DNA of 64,000 nucleotides from Raphanus sativus (GCF_000801105.2 NC_079518.1:11726106-11790105); one strand, 5' to 3'; positions 11,348 to 21,094 are shown, numbered from the stretch's first letter. Translations and numbers: made by a program. The notes: generated by a model from the letters alone, not told the origin.

Positions 11348-12649
11348 ATGGCGAATATGCCGATGGACATCATCACCGATCTCTTCCTCCGTCTCCCGGC
11401 GTCGACGCTAGTCCGATGCCGAGTCCTCTCCAAGCCCTGCTTCTCTCTAATCGACAGTCCAGATTTCATCTCCTCCCACCTCCACCACACGCTCCAAACC
11501 GGAGACCACCTCATGATCCTCCTCCGAGGACCTCGCCTCCTCGTCACGGTGGACCTCGATTCGCCGGACAAAGTCTCCGACGTCGAGCATCCTCTCAAAG
11601 CCGGCGGGTTAACCGAGGTTTTCGGTTCTTGCAACGGTTTAATCGGTTTATCGAACTCACCGACGGATATGGCTCTGTTTAACCCTTCAACACGGCAGAT
11701 CCACCGGTTACCGGCTGAACCGGTTGATTTCCCCGAAGGGTCGAGGACGCGTGGGTACGTGTTCTACGGGTTCGGTTACGATTCGGTTAACGAAGATTAC
11801 AAAGTCGTGAGGATGATTCAGTGCAAAGGAGGCGCTGCCGACGAGCTTGTGTTCGGTTTCCCGTACGAGGTTAAAGTGTTTAGTTTGAAGAGGAACACGT
11901 GGAAGAGAGTCAAACGTGTTCTTCCCGCGATTCAGTTATTGTTTTACTTTTATTACCATCTCTTGTACCGTCGCGGGTACGGTGTGTTGGCTTGTAATAG
12001 TCTCCACTGGGTTTTACCTAGACGACCTGGACTCATCGCTTTTAATACCATCATAAGATTCGATCTCGCCTCCGAGGAGTTTGAGATTCTTAGCTTCCCA
12101 GAGTCGCTTGCTCACGAGAACATCGATATAGGGGTTCTTGAGGGTTGTCTTTGTTTGATGTGTAACCATGAGTTTACCTCTGTTGATGTTTGGGTCATGA
12201 AGGAGTATAAAGTCGATGAGTCTTGGAGTAAGGTGTTTAGCGTTCCTAAGCCGAAGAGTGTTGAGTCTTTTGACTTTATGAGACCTCTGCTTTACTCCAA
12301 GGACAGGAGGAAGGTTTTGATTGAGGTGAATAACGCGAAGCTATTGTGGTTTGATTTGGGGAGTAAGAGGTTGAGGACGCTTAGGATAAAGGACTGTGAT
12401 AGTTCTTATAGTGCGGAGTTGCTTGTGAGTAGCCTTGTGTTGGGGTGTAAAGGTGATCCTAGTGAAGCTAAGAGAAGGAGAGAGCGTCGAGCTTTGGAAG
12501 ATAAGATGATGCAGCAGAGGAATAAGAGGTGGTGTATTTGCTCATCTCTAGTTGGTTTTGATGTGTTAATGAGATGTGCTCATAACATGTTATGTTGTTA
12601 CGTTTTCAGGGATGATTTTCTGTCAAAGGGGTTCAAGCTGGTGTTATGA
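11348..12649 (+). CDS. CPR1: F-box protein, CPR1/CPR30 homologue (two exons)
   Basis: The N-terminal F-box (about residues 2-45, MPMDIITDLFLRLPASTLVR) is followed by an F-box-associated domain with LIGLSNSPTD, FNPSTRQIHRLP, YGFGYDSVNEDYKVVRM and YHLLYRRGYGVLA. These match my memory of Arabidopsis CPR1/CPR30 nearly throughout. That protein is an SCF substrate receptor that keeps the immune receptors SNC1 and RPS2 low. The end DDFLSKGFKLVL also matches, but only if an 81-nt intron is removed: donor at 12529 (or 12532) and acceptor AG at 12608-12609. Exons 11348-12528 and 12610-12649 give 406 aa. Unspliced, the frame stays open and gives 433 aa. The leader is A-rich. A broken copy of its 3' end lies at 17101. 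Identification is strong; function is inferred from the homologue. Confidence 0.92.
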   Translation: MANMPMDIITDLFLRLPASTLVRCRVLSKPCFSLIDSPDFISSHLHHTLQTGDHLMILLRGPRLLVTVDLDSPDKVSDVEHPLKAGGLTEVFGSCNGLIGLSNSPTDMALFNPSTRQIHRLPAEPVDFPEGSRTRGYVFYGFGYDSVNEDYKVVRMIQCKGGAADELVFGFPYEVKVFSLKRNTWKRVKRVLPAIQLLFYFYYHLLYRRGYGVLACNSLHWVLPRRPGLIAFNTIIRFDLASEEFEILSFPESLAHENIDIGVLEGCLCLMCNHEFTSVDVWVMKEYKVDESWSKVFSVPKPKSVESFDFMRPLLYSKDRRKVLIEVNNAKLLWFDLGSKRLRTLRIKDCDSSYSAELLVSSLVLGCKGDPSEAKRRRERRALEDKMMQQRNKRWCICSSLVGFDVLMRCAHNMLCCYVFRDDFLSKGFKLVL

Positions 12650-13551
12650 GCAAAGAAAAAGGGAACTTTGATAATAAAGACCAAACCCATGTAAGGTAAC
12701 TGTAAATAATCTTATTGGAAGTTTTACTTTTTTATAGTATTTAACTATTTTCAAGTGTATAATATTTTTCTTCAGGTGGAAGTGACAATGGAAAAGAAAT
12801 GGTCTTACTACTAACTCTCTTAACCTATGTATGTTTAAAATATGTGTATGTAGAAGATATGTGCTCTTTATATATAGAGTTGTTCCACGACCAAACACAA
12901 CAGCATAAAGGTGTAACAGAGTGAGTATAATAATCGTATATGCAAACTCTTTTTGAGTCATGTATGTTTCTGTTTTTGGTTTTGCATCATTTGTTTCTTA
13001 TGTCTTGTATGTCTATATACTGGATTTCATTAAACCACAATATATTATAGAAACTTAATGTATTGAAATTGTAGGACTGGACTACTTGAGTCACAATGGT
13101 TGACTCAAGAAGTAGTAGAACCAGTCAAAAGTTTACCAAAGAAATCTGATTTCATGCAACTCAAACTGAAGTGAATGTAGCTTGGTCGTTGGGCATATTT
13201 TAGTTCTTATATATTTCTTATTTAACTTCTGATGAAAGGGCTGCTTTAGAAGCTTCAATAGTTTTCCTTGTACGTTCCAGCTCGCTTCGTCTGCTTCAGA
13301 TTATAAGCTTATTTCAACAGCACGCAAACTGCTGAGCAAACGCTTTTGATTCTTTTGCAAATAATAAAGCTCAGTTATCTGACTTGCACAAACATACAGA
13401 CCAAAATCATATTTTATCATCCAAAAGAAAAAAAATATACAGCAGAAATAAAATACTTGATTGATAATTTTTAAAATTTTTATCTTTACCCTCCATGATA
13501 CCGAATACTATATGGCAATTTCATCAAGAACAGCTTGTGAAATTAATAGAA
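12650..13551 (+). other. 3' flank of CPR1 and spacer
   Basis: Contains the 3' UTR of the CPR1-like gene and non-coding AT-rich DNA. A minus-strand open frame across 12644-12961 is only antisense to the UTR and has no recognisable domain. Nothing else is supported. Confidence 0.5.
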
Positions 13552-14068
13552 CTAGGTGATTTTCCCGTGCTCATGCACGGATATAAATATTTATAAAATA
13601 AATATAATATAATAGCTGATTGCTATATATTTTAATTTTAAATTTAATTTATAATTTTAATGCAAAATTTATATTAATAATATTGAATTACTTTAATTCG
13701 ACATATGATTTTACATATGTTATATCTAGTGGATTTAGTTATCATTTAGGTATATTGGATTGCATTCAACTATAATATTTTTTATTCTAAATATATTAAA
13801 AATTTGATTAATTTTCTTATTTTCATTTAGGTTGGTTGTTGTCTTCTTTAATTTTAATATAATATATTATTTTAGATATACGGTTGATTAGTTTATGTTA
13901 CTTAATTATTTTATGTAATCATCTAATAAATTAGATAGATATATCAAAATATTTATATTACTTTGAAAATATATATTTTATTATTTAAAATTATGTTTTA
14001 TAATAAATAATATTTTTAATATCAAAATTATCTTTCTGAAATTTTGTTTTTATAAAATCACATTATAT

Positions 14069-14123
<55 letters not shown>

Positions 14124-14918
14124 TCTAAGAAACAATAAATATAAAGTAAGTATTTTATTACTTCAAAAGTATATTTTATGTTATTTAAAAATATTTTTAA
14201 ATTAGAATATTAGTATCTTGAGAAATTTACCTTTTTAATGAAATCATATTATATATACATATATTTTCGGTTTTAAATTTATAATTTTTTTCTTTTTAAT
14301 ATATATGTTATATGGAAAATTTAAAAAAGACTAAAAATAATAGTATTTAAATGTAATATTTTTAATTCATTAAAGGTATCAGTGTAATTAACTATCATGA
14401 AAAATAATGTGAGCGCAACACATAAGAAACTGACTTCTCAAATTATACATAGATAGATATATATTTTTATTGTTTAAAATTATGTTTTAAAATAAATAAT
14501 ATTTTTTTCTAATATCAAGATTATCTTTCTGAAATTTGTCACATTAGATACAAATATATATATTTTCATCTAAGAAACAATAGATATAAAACAAGTATTT
14601 ATTACTTCAAAATTATAATTTATGTTATTTAAAAATATTTTAAAATAGAATACTACTATCTTGTGAAATTTCCTTTTTAATGAAATCTTATAATATATAC
14701 ATATAGTTTCGTTTTTTAAATTCGATTTTTAAAATTTTAAAATTTTCCTTTTTTAATATATATGTTATATGGAAAATTTCAAAAGGGAAACTTAAAAAAT
14801 AATAGGTATTAAATGTAATATTTTTAATTCATTAAGAGTATCGATGTAATCAACCATCGTGAAAGTTAACGTGAACGCGACACATAGAAAAGTGACTTCT
14901 CAAATAATATTATAGAGA
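13552..14918 (-). mobile_element. Non-autonomous Helitron, about 1.37 kb
   Basis: Read on the minus strand, the element begins at 14918 with TCTCTATAATATTATTTGAG, a Helitron-type 5' TC end. It finishes at 13552 with the hairpin CCGTGC-ATGA-GCACGG (13565-13580) about 12 nt before a CTAG end. The flanking bases are A before TC and T after CTAG, the A/T target expected for Helitrons, with no target duplication. There is no Rep/helicase ORF, so it is non-autonomous. The interior is mostly a two-copy tandem duplication of about 470 bp and a long AT microsatellite. Confidence 0.75.
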
Positions 14919-14925
14919 TCTCTAC
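13978..14925. repeat. Two-copy direct repeat of about 470 bp inside the Helitron
   Basis: The segment at about 13978-14455 is repeated at about 14460-14925 with scattered mismatches and indels. Shared landmarks are TTCATCTAAGAAACAATA, ATATATGTTATATGGAAAAT and GACTTCTCAAAT. The second copy ends at the Helitron 5' terminus and the first ends in a decayed version of it. This suggests the element extended by nesting or by tandem capture of its own 5' half. Confidence 0.75.
14073..14120. repeat. (AT)n microsatellite
   Basis: Uninterrupted AT dinucleotide run of about 48 bp within the first copy of the Helitron's internal repeat. It is absent or short in the second copy. Confidence 0.9.
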
Positions 14926-14979
14926 AATACATAACCGATTATAAACCCTGAAGAAGAAGAAGAAAAAAAACTTCACACC

Positions 14980-15137
14980 TAGTATGTCTTGGGCCTTGAT
15001 AGAGCCCATTTAGGATATTTGCATATAAAGTCAAGTCAAAATACATGATTAAGAAAAGAAGGGTGAGAACCTATAGCCTAGGGTTTCGCTCGTTTTAAGC
15101 TCTGAACCTATTCTAGGGTTTGTAAAATACATCCGCC
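14980..15137 (+). promoter_or_regulatory. Promoter/leader of F-box gene 1
   Basis: A TGGGCC and a GCCCA (site II-like) element near 14990-15008 are followed by TTTAGGA, then a TATA box in GCATATAAAG at 15021-15030. Two telo-box-like TAGGGTTT words lie in the leader, at about 15079 and 15114. The same order recurs before the other F-box genes of this subfamily in the window. Confidence 0.6.
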
Positions 15138-16298
15138 ATGAAACATCTGAAGCTATTTTCAACCACAACCAGACATGAAACACAATCATCAAACTCAGTA
15201 AGAGAATACTCATCAGACCAAATCCCTGTTGATCTACATATGGAGATATTCTCTCTTGTCCCGGCAAAGTCTATAGCTAGGTTTCTCTGCGTATCGAAAT
15301 TATGGGCATCAATACTTCGTAGTCATGATTTCACTGAGTTATTTCTGACCAAGTCTTTGACTCGTCCACGACTCTTTTTCACGGTAAAATCTAAGGGCAA
15401 GTTGTTGTTCTGCTCTTCACCGCAGCCTCATAATCCAGACGACAATTCTTCTCTTGTTGCCACTTCTTATCACCCTACGTTGATTCCTGATTATCATCCA
15501 ACTTATATCTGTAAACCGGTATGTGGATTAGTCTTGCTTCAGGGATGTGGAACAAGAAAAGAGCGGCTGATTTGTAACCCTGCCAAGGGAAAAGTCCGAA
15601 CCTTACCTAGTATACCTAGAAATGGAATAAACTCTCCCAAAGGAATATACTTAGGCTATGACCCGCTGGGGAAACAGTTCAAGGTATTGTGTTTGGGTAT
15701 GAGAACCTATAGACGCAATAAAACTCATTGGACTTTGACATTGGAGTCTGGAAAACTTTTGTGGAGAGAGCTCGAACCCAAATTCAGTTTTAAGGCGAAT
15801 GGTGATATATGCGGTGATATATGCATAAATGGTGTTTTGTATTTCGAGGGTACGTTGGAAGGGTCTTTTGTGATAGTTTGCTTTGATGTTAGGTCAGAGA
15901 AGTTCAGTTTTATTAACAAAGATGAAGACATGTTACCAAAAGCTAATGATCATCATACTAGTCTTTCAACTTTGTTCAACTATAAAGATAAACTAGGTTT
16001 ACATCGTCGGTTTAAACAAAACCTTGTGTTGTGGGTTGTAGAAGATTCTATAAACCATAAATGGTCAAAGCATAGCTATGTATTTTCTCTTTTGGGGTAC
16101 AATATAGTCAGAGATAATATGTTTGTTGGAATGACTCGTACAGGTGAAGTTGTCTACTCGATGGGCACTTGCGTTTTCTTCTACAATATAGAGAGGAAAA
16201 CTTTTAAAAGAGTTGTTATTCAGGGTCTGGAAGGGCTTGAGCATCCTATAATTTGTCGCACCTTTGTGGACTATGTGGAGAATATGAAGTTCATGTAA
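15138..16298 (+). CDS. F-box protein with F-box-associated domain, tandem copy 1
   Basis: Single exon, 386 aa, ATG start. The F-box lies at about residues 28-65 (IPVDLHMEIFSLVPAKSIAR, then FLCVSKLWASIL). The conserved SLTRPRLFFTV follows, then an FBA-type C-terminal region with LICNPAKGKVRTLP, YLGYDPLGKQFKVL, ICINGVLYFEG and CFDVRSEKF. It should act as a substrate receptor of an SCF ubiquitin ligase, binding ASK/SKP1 through the F-box. The substrate is unknown. It lacks the long RHETQ leader seen in the sister copies but is intact. It heads a tandem row of three related genes, all on the plus strand. Confidence 0.85.
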   Translation: MKHLKLFSTTTRHETQSSNSVREYSSDQIPVDLHMEIFSLVPAKSIARFLCVSKLWASILRSHDFTELFLTKSLTRPRLFFTVKSKGKLLFCSSPQPHNPDDNSSLVATSYHPTLIPDYHPTYICKPVCGLVLLQGCGTRKERLICNPAKGKVRTLPSIPRNGINSPKGIYLGYDPLGKQFKVLCLGMRTYRRNKTHWTLTLESGKLLWRELEPKFSFKANGDICGDICINGVLYFEGTLEGSFVIVCFDVRSEKFSFINKDEDMLPKANDHHTSLSTLFNYKDKLGLHRRFKQNLVLWVVEDSINHKWSKHSYVFSLLGYNIVRDNMFVGMTRTGEVVYSMGTCVFFYNIERKTFKRVVIQGLEGLEHPIICRTFVDYVENMKFM

Positions 16299-16870
16299 CT
16301 GTGTTCAAAAAGGCTTTCATGTATTTTACTTTATACTTTATATATGTCCGGATTTCAATTCTATGATATGATATTAAGGTTGTTTGCATTTAAACTTTGT
16401 GCTATAAATTAAGCACATTGCTCTGTTTTTTGTCTCTTCTTTGCTGTCATTTCCTCTCTCTCTCTCTTACACTTTAGGCTCGTTATTGTTTGGTCGGATT
16501 ACAAATGGACGTCTAGTGGTTGTTGTCTGTTGTCGGGATTTTCATTTAGATTGTTGATACGTGATCAAGTCCATATATGTTCAATCTAACTTGCAAAATC
16601 TTCTAATAATCCGTTTTATAAACATATCTTATTGGACAAACTAACTCTCAAAAAGTTTTATTGGATCATATGCATCAGATCATAAGGACCATACATAACC
16701 AGATTAGCTGAACCAAAGTAATGTTTTTAGTAATAATACTAAAGATTTAAAACAAATCATATAAAATCAAAACTAGTGTAGAAAGTGAAAACTTGAATGT
16801 GATGTTTGTACAATGGAGGATAATGAAACACACAATACTTTTTAATATCATGTCCTCTCGTCTCTACTCT
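16299..16870 (+). other. Duplicated 3' flank of F-box copy 1, ending in an EMC3-derived stretch
   Basis: The flank matches those of F-box copies 2 and 3: landmarks are GCATCAGATCA and CATAACCAGAT near 16670-16710, then AACAAATCATA. Just before 16870 it enters a short decayed stretch equivalent to the 3' UTR and stop region of EMC3 (TGTCCTCTCGTCTCTACTCT), which continues after the LINE insertion at 17076. Confidence 0.65.
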
Positions 16871-17075
16871 TTTTTTTTGAAACACATTCTTAATTGATTA
16901 AAAGAAAGTTAGTTGGGAGCATTAACAGCATCCACAACCACCAAAGGTTGAACAACATTCAGGGCTCTCTTCGCCAAACAATAAGCAGCCATATTCTTCT
17001 CCCGTGGGATCCAAACAAAAGAAACAGATTGAATTCGAATTAATGCATAGGGCGGACTATACTTTTAAATATCAG
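16871..17075 (-). mobile_element. 5'-truncated LINE insertion with target duplication
   Basis: Read on the minus strand it encodes VSFVWIPREKNMAAYCLAKR followed by about 19 more residues and a stop. This is the C-terminal RNase H-like tail of plant L1/LINE polyproteins, ending in a poly-A (T8 at 16871-16878). The 12-bp sequence CGTCTCTACTCT is directly repeated on both sides (16859-16870 and 17076-17087), a target-site duplication typical of target-primed reverse transcription. It interrupts the EMC3-derived fragment. Confidence 0.85.
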
Positions 17076-17104
17076 CGTCTCTACTCTATTGTACGAGTTT
17101 TCTT
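17076..17104 (-). pseudogene. Trapped EMC3 last-exon fragment, copy 1
   Basis: The stretch TCTATTGTACGAGTTTTCTTA corresponds, with changes, to the very end of EMC3 coding exon 8 (plus-strand TCTACTGCACGAGTTTTCTC at 22891-22910). With 16855-16870 it forms the truncated EMC3 end behind F-box copy 1. At about 17101 it runs directly into CPR1-derived sequence. Confidence 0.65.
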
Positions 17105-17256
17105 AGATAAAGGACTGTGATAATTTGTATAGGGCGGAGTTTCTTGTGAGAGCCTTGTTTTGTAAAGGTGATCTAGTGAAGCTAAGCAACTGTTTAGAAG
17201 ATAAGATGATGCAGCAGAGGGAGGTCTTGTATGCTCATCTCTTTATGTTTTGTATG
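17101..17256 (+). pseudogene. Fragment of a CPR1-like gene
   Basis: From GATAAAGGACTGTGATAA onward this matches the 3' part of the CPR1-like gene at about 12385-12575. Shared landmarks include GCGGAGTT, CTTGTGAG, GTAAAGGTGAT, AGTGAAGCTAAG and AAGATAAGATGATGCAGCAG. The match continues into the last intron (GCTCATCTCT). Many small deletions destroy the frame, and only about 155 bp remain. It is a truncated, non-functional copy fused to an EMC3 fragment. Confidence 0.85.
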
Positions 17257-17738
17257 TGAAGGTTTATGTCATCTGATTCCTTCATAAGCAAAAGGTGTGA
17301 TGAAGACTCTAAATGGTTTAGAGGTTTAGACTCAAGCTTAGTAAACATGTGAGAGGCACGTGTGGGTATTACTTCTCTCAGCCAATCAGAAGAGAGTTCT
17401 TATTTCTTTGCATTGTATCTTCTTCTTCTTCGTGAGAGTAAGTTCGAGAAGTTTCGACGAGAGTTGTAACTTGTAACAGAAAGAAGAGAGGGGTAGAGAG
17501 AGAGATACGATTGATAGAGAGAAAGCTTGAGAGAGTTAGGTGATTGTAAAGACTCTTATTCATCACACATATCTAGTGAATTCCCGGAGAGTCCTCCGGT
17601 CCGGTGAGTATAGCGGCTTCTCCACGTTGGAGGAGTGCGGTGAACACCGGGTAACAATCTTGTGTGTCTCTTTCGTTTGTGATTGTTGTTCTTAGTTCGA
17701 TCTCCAAATCCAAGTAGATTCATGATAGGAATCGCACA
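17257..17738 (+). mobile_element. LTR-like segment, possibly a solo Copia LTR
   Basis: The region contains a CCAAT-type stretch, GAGA-rich leader sequence and a GC-richer end with CTCCGGTCCGG, GAACACCGGGTAACA and TCTTGTGTGTCTC, which resembles the 3' part of Brassicaceae Copia LTRs. With the stated limits it starts TG and ends CA, and GTATG lies on both sides (17252-17256 and 17739-17743). A 22-bp imperfect direct repeat (17229-17250 and 17739-17760) complicates the exact ends. No internal domain is present. Confidence 0.45.
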
Positions 17739-17884
17739 GTATGCTCACCTCTTTACGTTTTAATCAGCACAAGTTTTTTAAAATTAGAATTTTATCAAAA
17801 AAAGAAAAATTAAAATTAGAAAACATTAAAAATTTTAATTTTATGTTGATAAAAGATTCGATGATTTGGATAAAGGATCCCACT

Positions 17885-18022
17885 TGTCATCTAGTCTGTA
17901 TTGGGCTGGGCCTAATACTGTTTAAGGTTTCTTGCATATAAAGTCAGATAGAAATCCAGGATTAAGCGGAAGTCTAGGGCTTGATTCGTCTTGAGCTCTG
18001 AAGCGGTTTAATAAAATCTACC
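17885..18022 (+). promoter_or_regulatory. Promoter/leader of F-box gene 2
   Basis: TGGGCTGGGCC at about 17900-17912, TTTAAGG, then TATA in GCATATAAAG (about 17935-17944), followed by a leader with CTAGGGCTTG. The order matches the promoters of F-box copies 1 and 3. Confidence 0.55.
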
Positions 18023-19216
18023 ATGAAAAATTTGGATCAGCAGTCCTTGGAAGGACTAATATCAATCACGTCCAGACATGAAACACAATCGTCAAACTCG
18101 GTAAGAGAATACTCATCAGACCCACAGATCCCAGATGATCTGCTTATAACTATATTCTCTCTTGTCCCGGCAGAGTCTATAGCTAGGTTTCGATGCGTAT
18201 CTAAAACATGGGCATCAATACTTCGTCGTTCTGATTTCACTGAGTTGTTTCTGACAAAGTCTTTGACTCGTCCGCGGCTCTTTGTCGCGGTAAAATCTAA
18301 GGGCAAGTTGTTCTTCCACTCTTCGCCCCAGCCTCATAATCTAAACAATAATTATTCTCTTGTAGCCACCTCTTATCACCCTACGTTTGTTCCTGATTAT
18401 TGTCCAACTTATATCTGTAAACCGGTTTTTGGATTGGTCTTGCTTCAGAGATGTGGAATAGAAAAAAGGCCGATGATCTGTAACCCTGCCAAGGGAAAAG
18501 TCCGAAACTTACCCGAAGTGCCTAGAAAAGGAATAAACACTCCCAAGGGAATATACTTAGGCTACGATCCAATCGGCAAACAGTTCAAAGTGTTGTGTTT
18601 GAGTATGAACACCTCACTCTATAATACTCATTGGATTTTGACATTGGAGTATGGAGAGTGTTCGTGGAGAAGTCTCGAACCCGAATTCAATTTTAAGGAG
18701 AAAAGAAGTGGTGGAGTAGATCGTGATATTAATATATGCATAAATGGTGTCTTGTATTTCGAGGGTTGTTTGGAATGGTCTTTTGTGATAGTTTGGTTTG
18801 ATGTTAGGTCAGAGAAGTTCGGTTTTATTAACAAAAATGAAGACATGTTACCAAAGCCTTTTGCTTATGATTGTACTAGGCCTTCAACTTTGTTCAACTA
18901 CAAAGATAAACTAGGCATACATTGTCGGGTTGAACGAAACCTTGTGTTGTGGGTTCTAGAAGATGCTGGAAATCATAAATGGTACAAGCATAGCTATGTA
19001 CTTCCTCCTAGGTGGTCCGCGGTACCTACGGAATGTATGTTTGTTGGAATGACTAGTACAGGTGAAATTGTCTACTCGTGGAACTCTTGTGTTTACTTCT
19101 ACAATTTGGAGAGGGACACTGTCAAAAGAGTCAATATTCACGGTCTGGAAGGGATTGAGCATCCTACATTTATCAACACCTTTGTAGACTATGCGGAGAA
19201 TATGAATTTTATGTAA
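18023..19216 (+). CDS. F-box protein with F-box-associated domain, tandem copy 2
   Basis: Single exon, 397 aa, intact. The N-terminal leader MKNLDQQSLEGLISITSRHE is shared by the subfamily. The F-box is at about residues 34-75 (IPDDLLITIFSLVPAESIAR), then FLTKSLTRPRLF and FBA-type blocks (MICNPAKGKVRNLP, YLGYDPIGKQFKVLCL, CINGVLYFEG, WFDVRSEKFGF). It is a predicted SCF ubiquitin-ligase substrate receptor with unknown target. It is closest to copy 3 (21239), with which it shares both flanks down to a trapped EMC3 exon fragment at 19763. Confidence 0.85.
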   Translation: MKNLDQQSLEGLISITSRHETQSSNSVREYSSDPQIPDDLLITIFSLVPAESIARFRCVSKTWASILRRSDFTELFLTKSLTRPRLFVAVKSKGKLFFHSSPQPHNLNNNYSLVATSYHPTFVPDYCPTYICKPVFGLVLLQRCGIEKRPMICNPAKGKVRNLPEVPRKGINTPKGIYLGYDPIGKQFKVLCLSMNTSLYNTHWILTLEYGECSWRSLEPEFNFKEKRSGGVDRDINICINGVLYFEGCLEWSFVIVWFDVRSEKFGFINKNEDMLPKPFAYDCTRPSTLFNYKDKLGIHCRVERNLVLWVLEDAGNHKWYKHSYVLPPRWSAVPTECMFVGMTSTGEIVYSWNSCVYFYNLERDTVKRVNIHGLEGIEHPTFINTFVDYAENMNFM

Positions 19217-19762
19217 CTGTGTTCGAAAGGCTTTCATGTATTATTAGTGACTATATTTTGGATTTCAACTCTTGTGACATTTTGTTCCTTTCAGGCTTTG
19301 TTTGGATTCAAACTTTATAATAGCTTTTGCTACAAAAATGAGCATTGAACACACACTATTTTGTTTTTCTTTTGTAATCTTCTCCATCTGTCTCTTCTCA
19401 AGATGTTTATTCTCACACGTTAGGCTCGTTATTGTTTGGTCGGAGTACACGTTTTAGCAGTGGCATCAAAACATGAGACGAGTATTTGTTATTGTCGAAA
19501 ACTGTTGATACTAGATCAATTCCATATGTTCAAGCTTAACTTGCACAATCTTCTAGTGATTCATTTAAAATGGGAGCACAGTAAATCTTGCTTGACAAAC
19601 AAACTCTGAGAAGTTTTATAAGATAATAATAAGCATCAGATCACAAGCACCAGCATAACCAGATCAGCTAAAACAAAGTAATGCTTGTAATAATGCTACA
19701 GACAGACAACGACTTAAACTAAATCATACAAATTAAAAAATCAGAGTACAAATGTCCTCTCT

Positions 19763-19857
19763 CTACTGCACGAGTTTTCTCAAAACGGACTCTGCGCGGT
19801 GCTCGAATCCGGGTAAAGCCCATTCATGTTGAATAGTGTCGAGACCATCCTTCTCAG
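19763..19857 (-). pseudogene. Trapped EMC3 last-exon fragment, copy 2
   Basis: 95 bp nearly identical to EMC3 coding exon 8 (22892-22996): it includes the stop codon and the codons for [18 protein letters not shown] with very few changes. It breaks off 10 bp before the exon's splice acceptor and passes into unrelated AT-rich DNA. The 3' UTR side is continuous with the duplicated F-box flank, so the fragment was copied together with the F-box gene. Confidence 0.92.
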
Positions 19858-19896
19858 AATTTTTAATATGTATATATTTATTATTAAAATTAAAAA

Positions 19897-21085
19897 ATAT
19901 ATCAAAAGATATTATGATCAAAGCAGTTCAAAGATTATATATATTATTAGTCTTACTAAAATATATTTAATAAAATTTTCTAAGAGATTGTTCAAGTTAA
20001 AAAAATCACACATGAAACAAGTCATATTTCTAATTTAATAAATAACCAGATCTTCATTCGCGTAACCGCGCGATGTTATTTTCTATTTTATATGCATATA
20101 TATTTTTTTTTACATCATTAGTATACATTTTTAATTTTAATCATATATTTAAATGTTTATATAAGTATTTCAAATACAATAATTTATAGTTAATATGTTC
20201 TAAATAGTCAGATATTTAAAATCGTCACATGTATTTGTTGCTTTTCTATATATTTATCTTATTGTATTTGCATTTAGTTATTAAACATATTAATATGTTC
20301 TTGAAAAAATATATTTTAAAATTATTTTGTATTTATTTTATGTTAAATTTTTGCCCGCCCTTCAAAACTGACTTTTTAGCAATATTTTTACGTTTATTCA
20401 TTTTACATAATATATTATTGCATATACATAAGTTTAGTTTTAATATAAGTGTTATATAGTTTCCTAATTTTAAGTCGTTCTATTGTCATATTATATTTTT
20501 TAACATAAAATTTTATATTTATGAAAATTGAATGTATAATTTTATCAATTTATATAACTTTATCATATTTTATGTAATAATTTTTTAATATGATTGATTA
20601 TGATTATAAAATAGATAAAATTAGGATAGAATTTTTATTTTAAATTTTATAAATAATAACTGAATATATATTAATGCATAATAATAGTTATTTGCTAATT
20701 AAGAAATTAGTGAAAATATTTAAATAAAGTTTTTGAAAATTAAGATATTGTTAAAATGTTTAGATTCTTTTAATATGATTGATTGTGATTATATAATGGA
20801 TAAAAGAGGATATAATATTTATTTTTCATTTTAAAGACAATAACTGAATATATTAATGTATAATAATATCTCAAAACTAATTACGAAATTAGTGGAAATA
20901 TATATATATAATATTGAAATTAATATCTTGTTAAGATTTTTTTAAACTGGTTTAGAAATTTTTAATATATATAATATATATATATATATAATTTTAAATT
21001 AAAAGATATCAAAAGATATTATATTATGATTAAAGTAGTTCAAAGATTTTATATATTATTAGTCTTACTAAAATACATTTAATAA
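19897..21085. repeat. Direct repeat of about 80 bp bounding an AT-rich insert
   Basis: The block with AAAAGATATTATGATCAAAG, AGTTCAAAGATT and TATTAGTCTTACTAAAATA at about 19897-19975 recurs at about 21005-21085. The second copy abuts the promoter of F-box copy 3. The intervening kilobase is AT-rich and non-coding, and contains a Helitron-like end at 20046. The repeat may mark the junction of the tandem duplication or an insertion. Confidence 0.6.
20046..20990 (-). mobile_element. Possible Helitron (3' end visible, 5' end not found)
   Basis: On the minus strand a CGCGCGGTTACGCG hairpin-forming stretch (about 20059-20072) lies about 10 nt before CTGG followed by T (20046-20049), matching the Helitron 3' end rule (hairpin plus CTRR, inserted before T). 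The element would extend rightwards. I could not find a convincing 5' TC end, so the right limit is nominal. No ORF. Confidence 0.35.
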
Positions 21086-21094
21086 AAAATTAAG

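Noticed and set aside
11320..11682. Extra frames overlapping the CPR1 5' end
   Set aside because: Shadow frames of a GC-rich coding start. The CPR1 frame has the recognisable F-box.
12644..12961. 105-aa minus-strand frame after CPR1
   Set aside because: Antisense to the 3' UTR with no domain.
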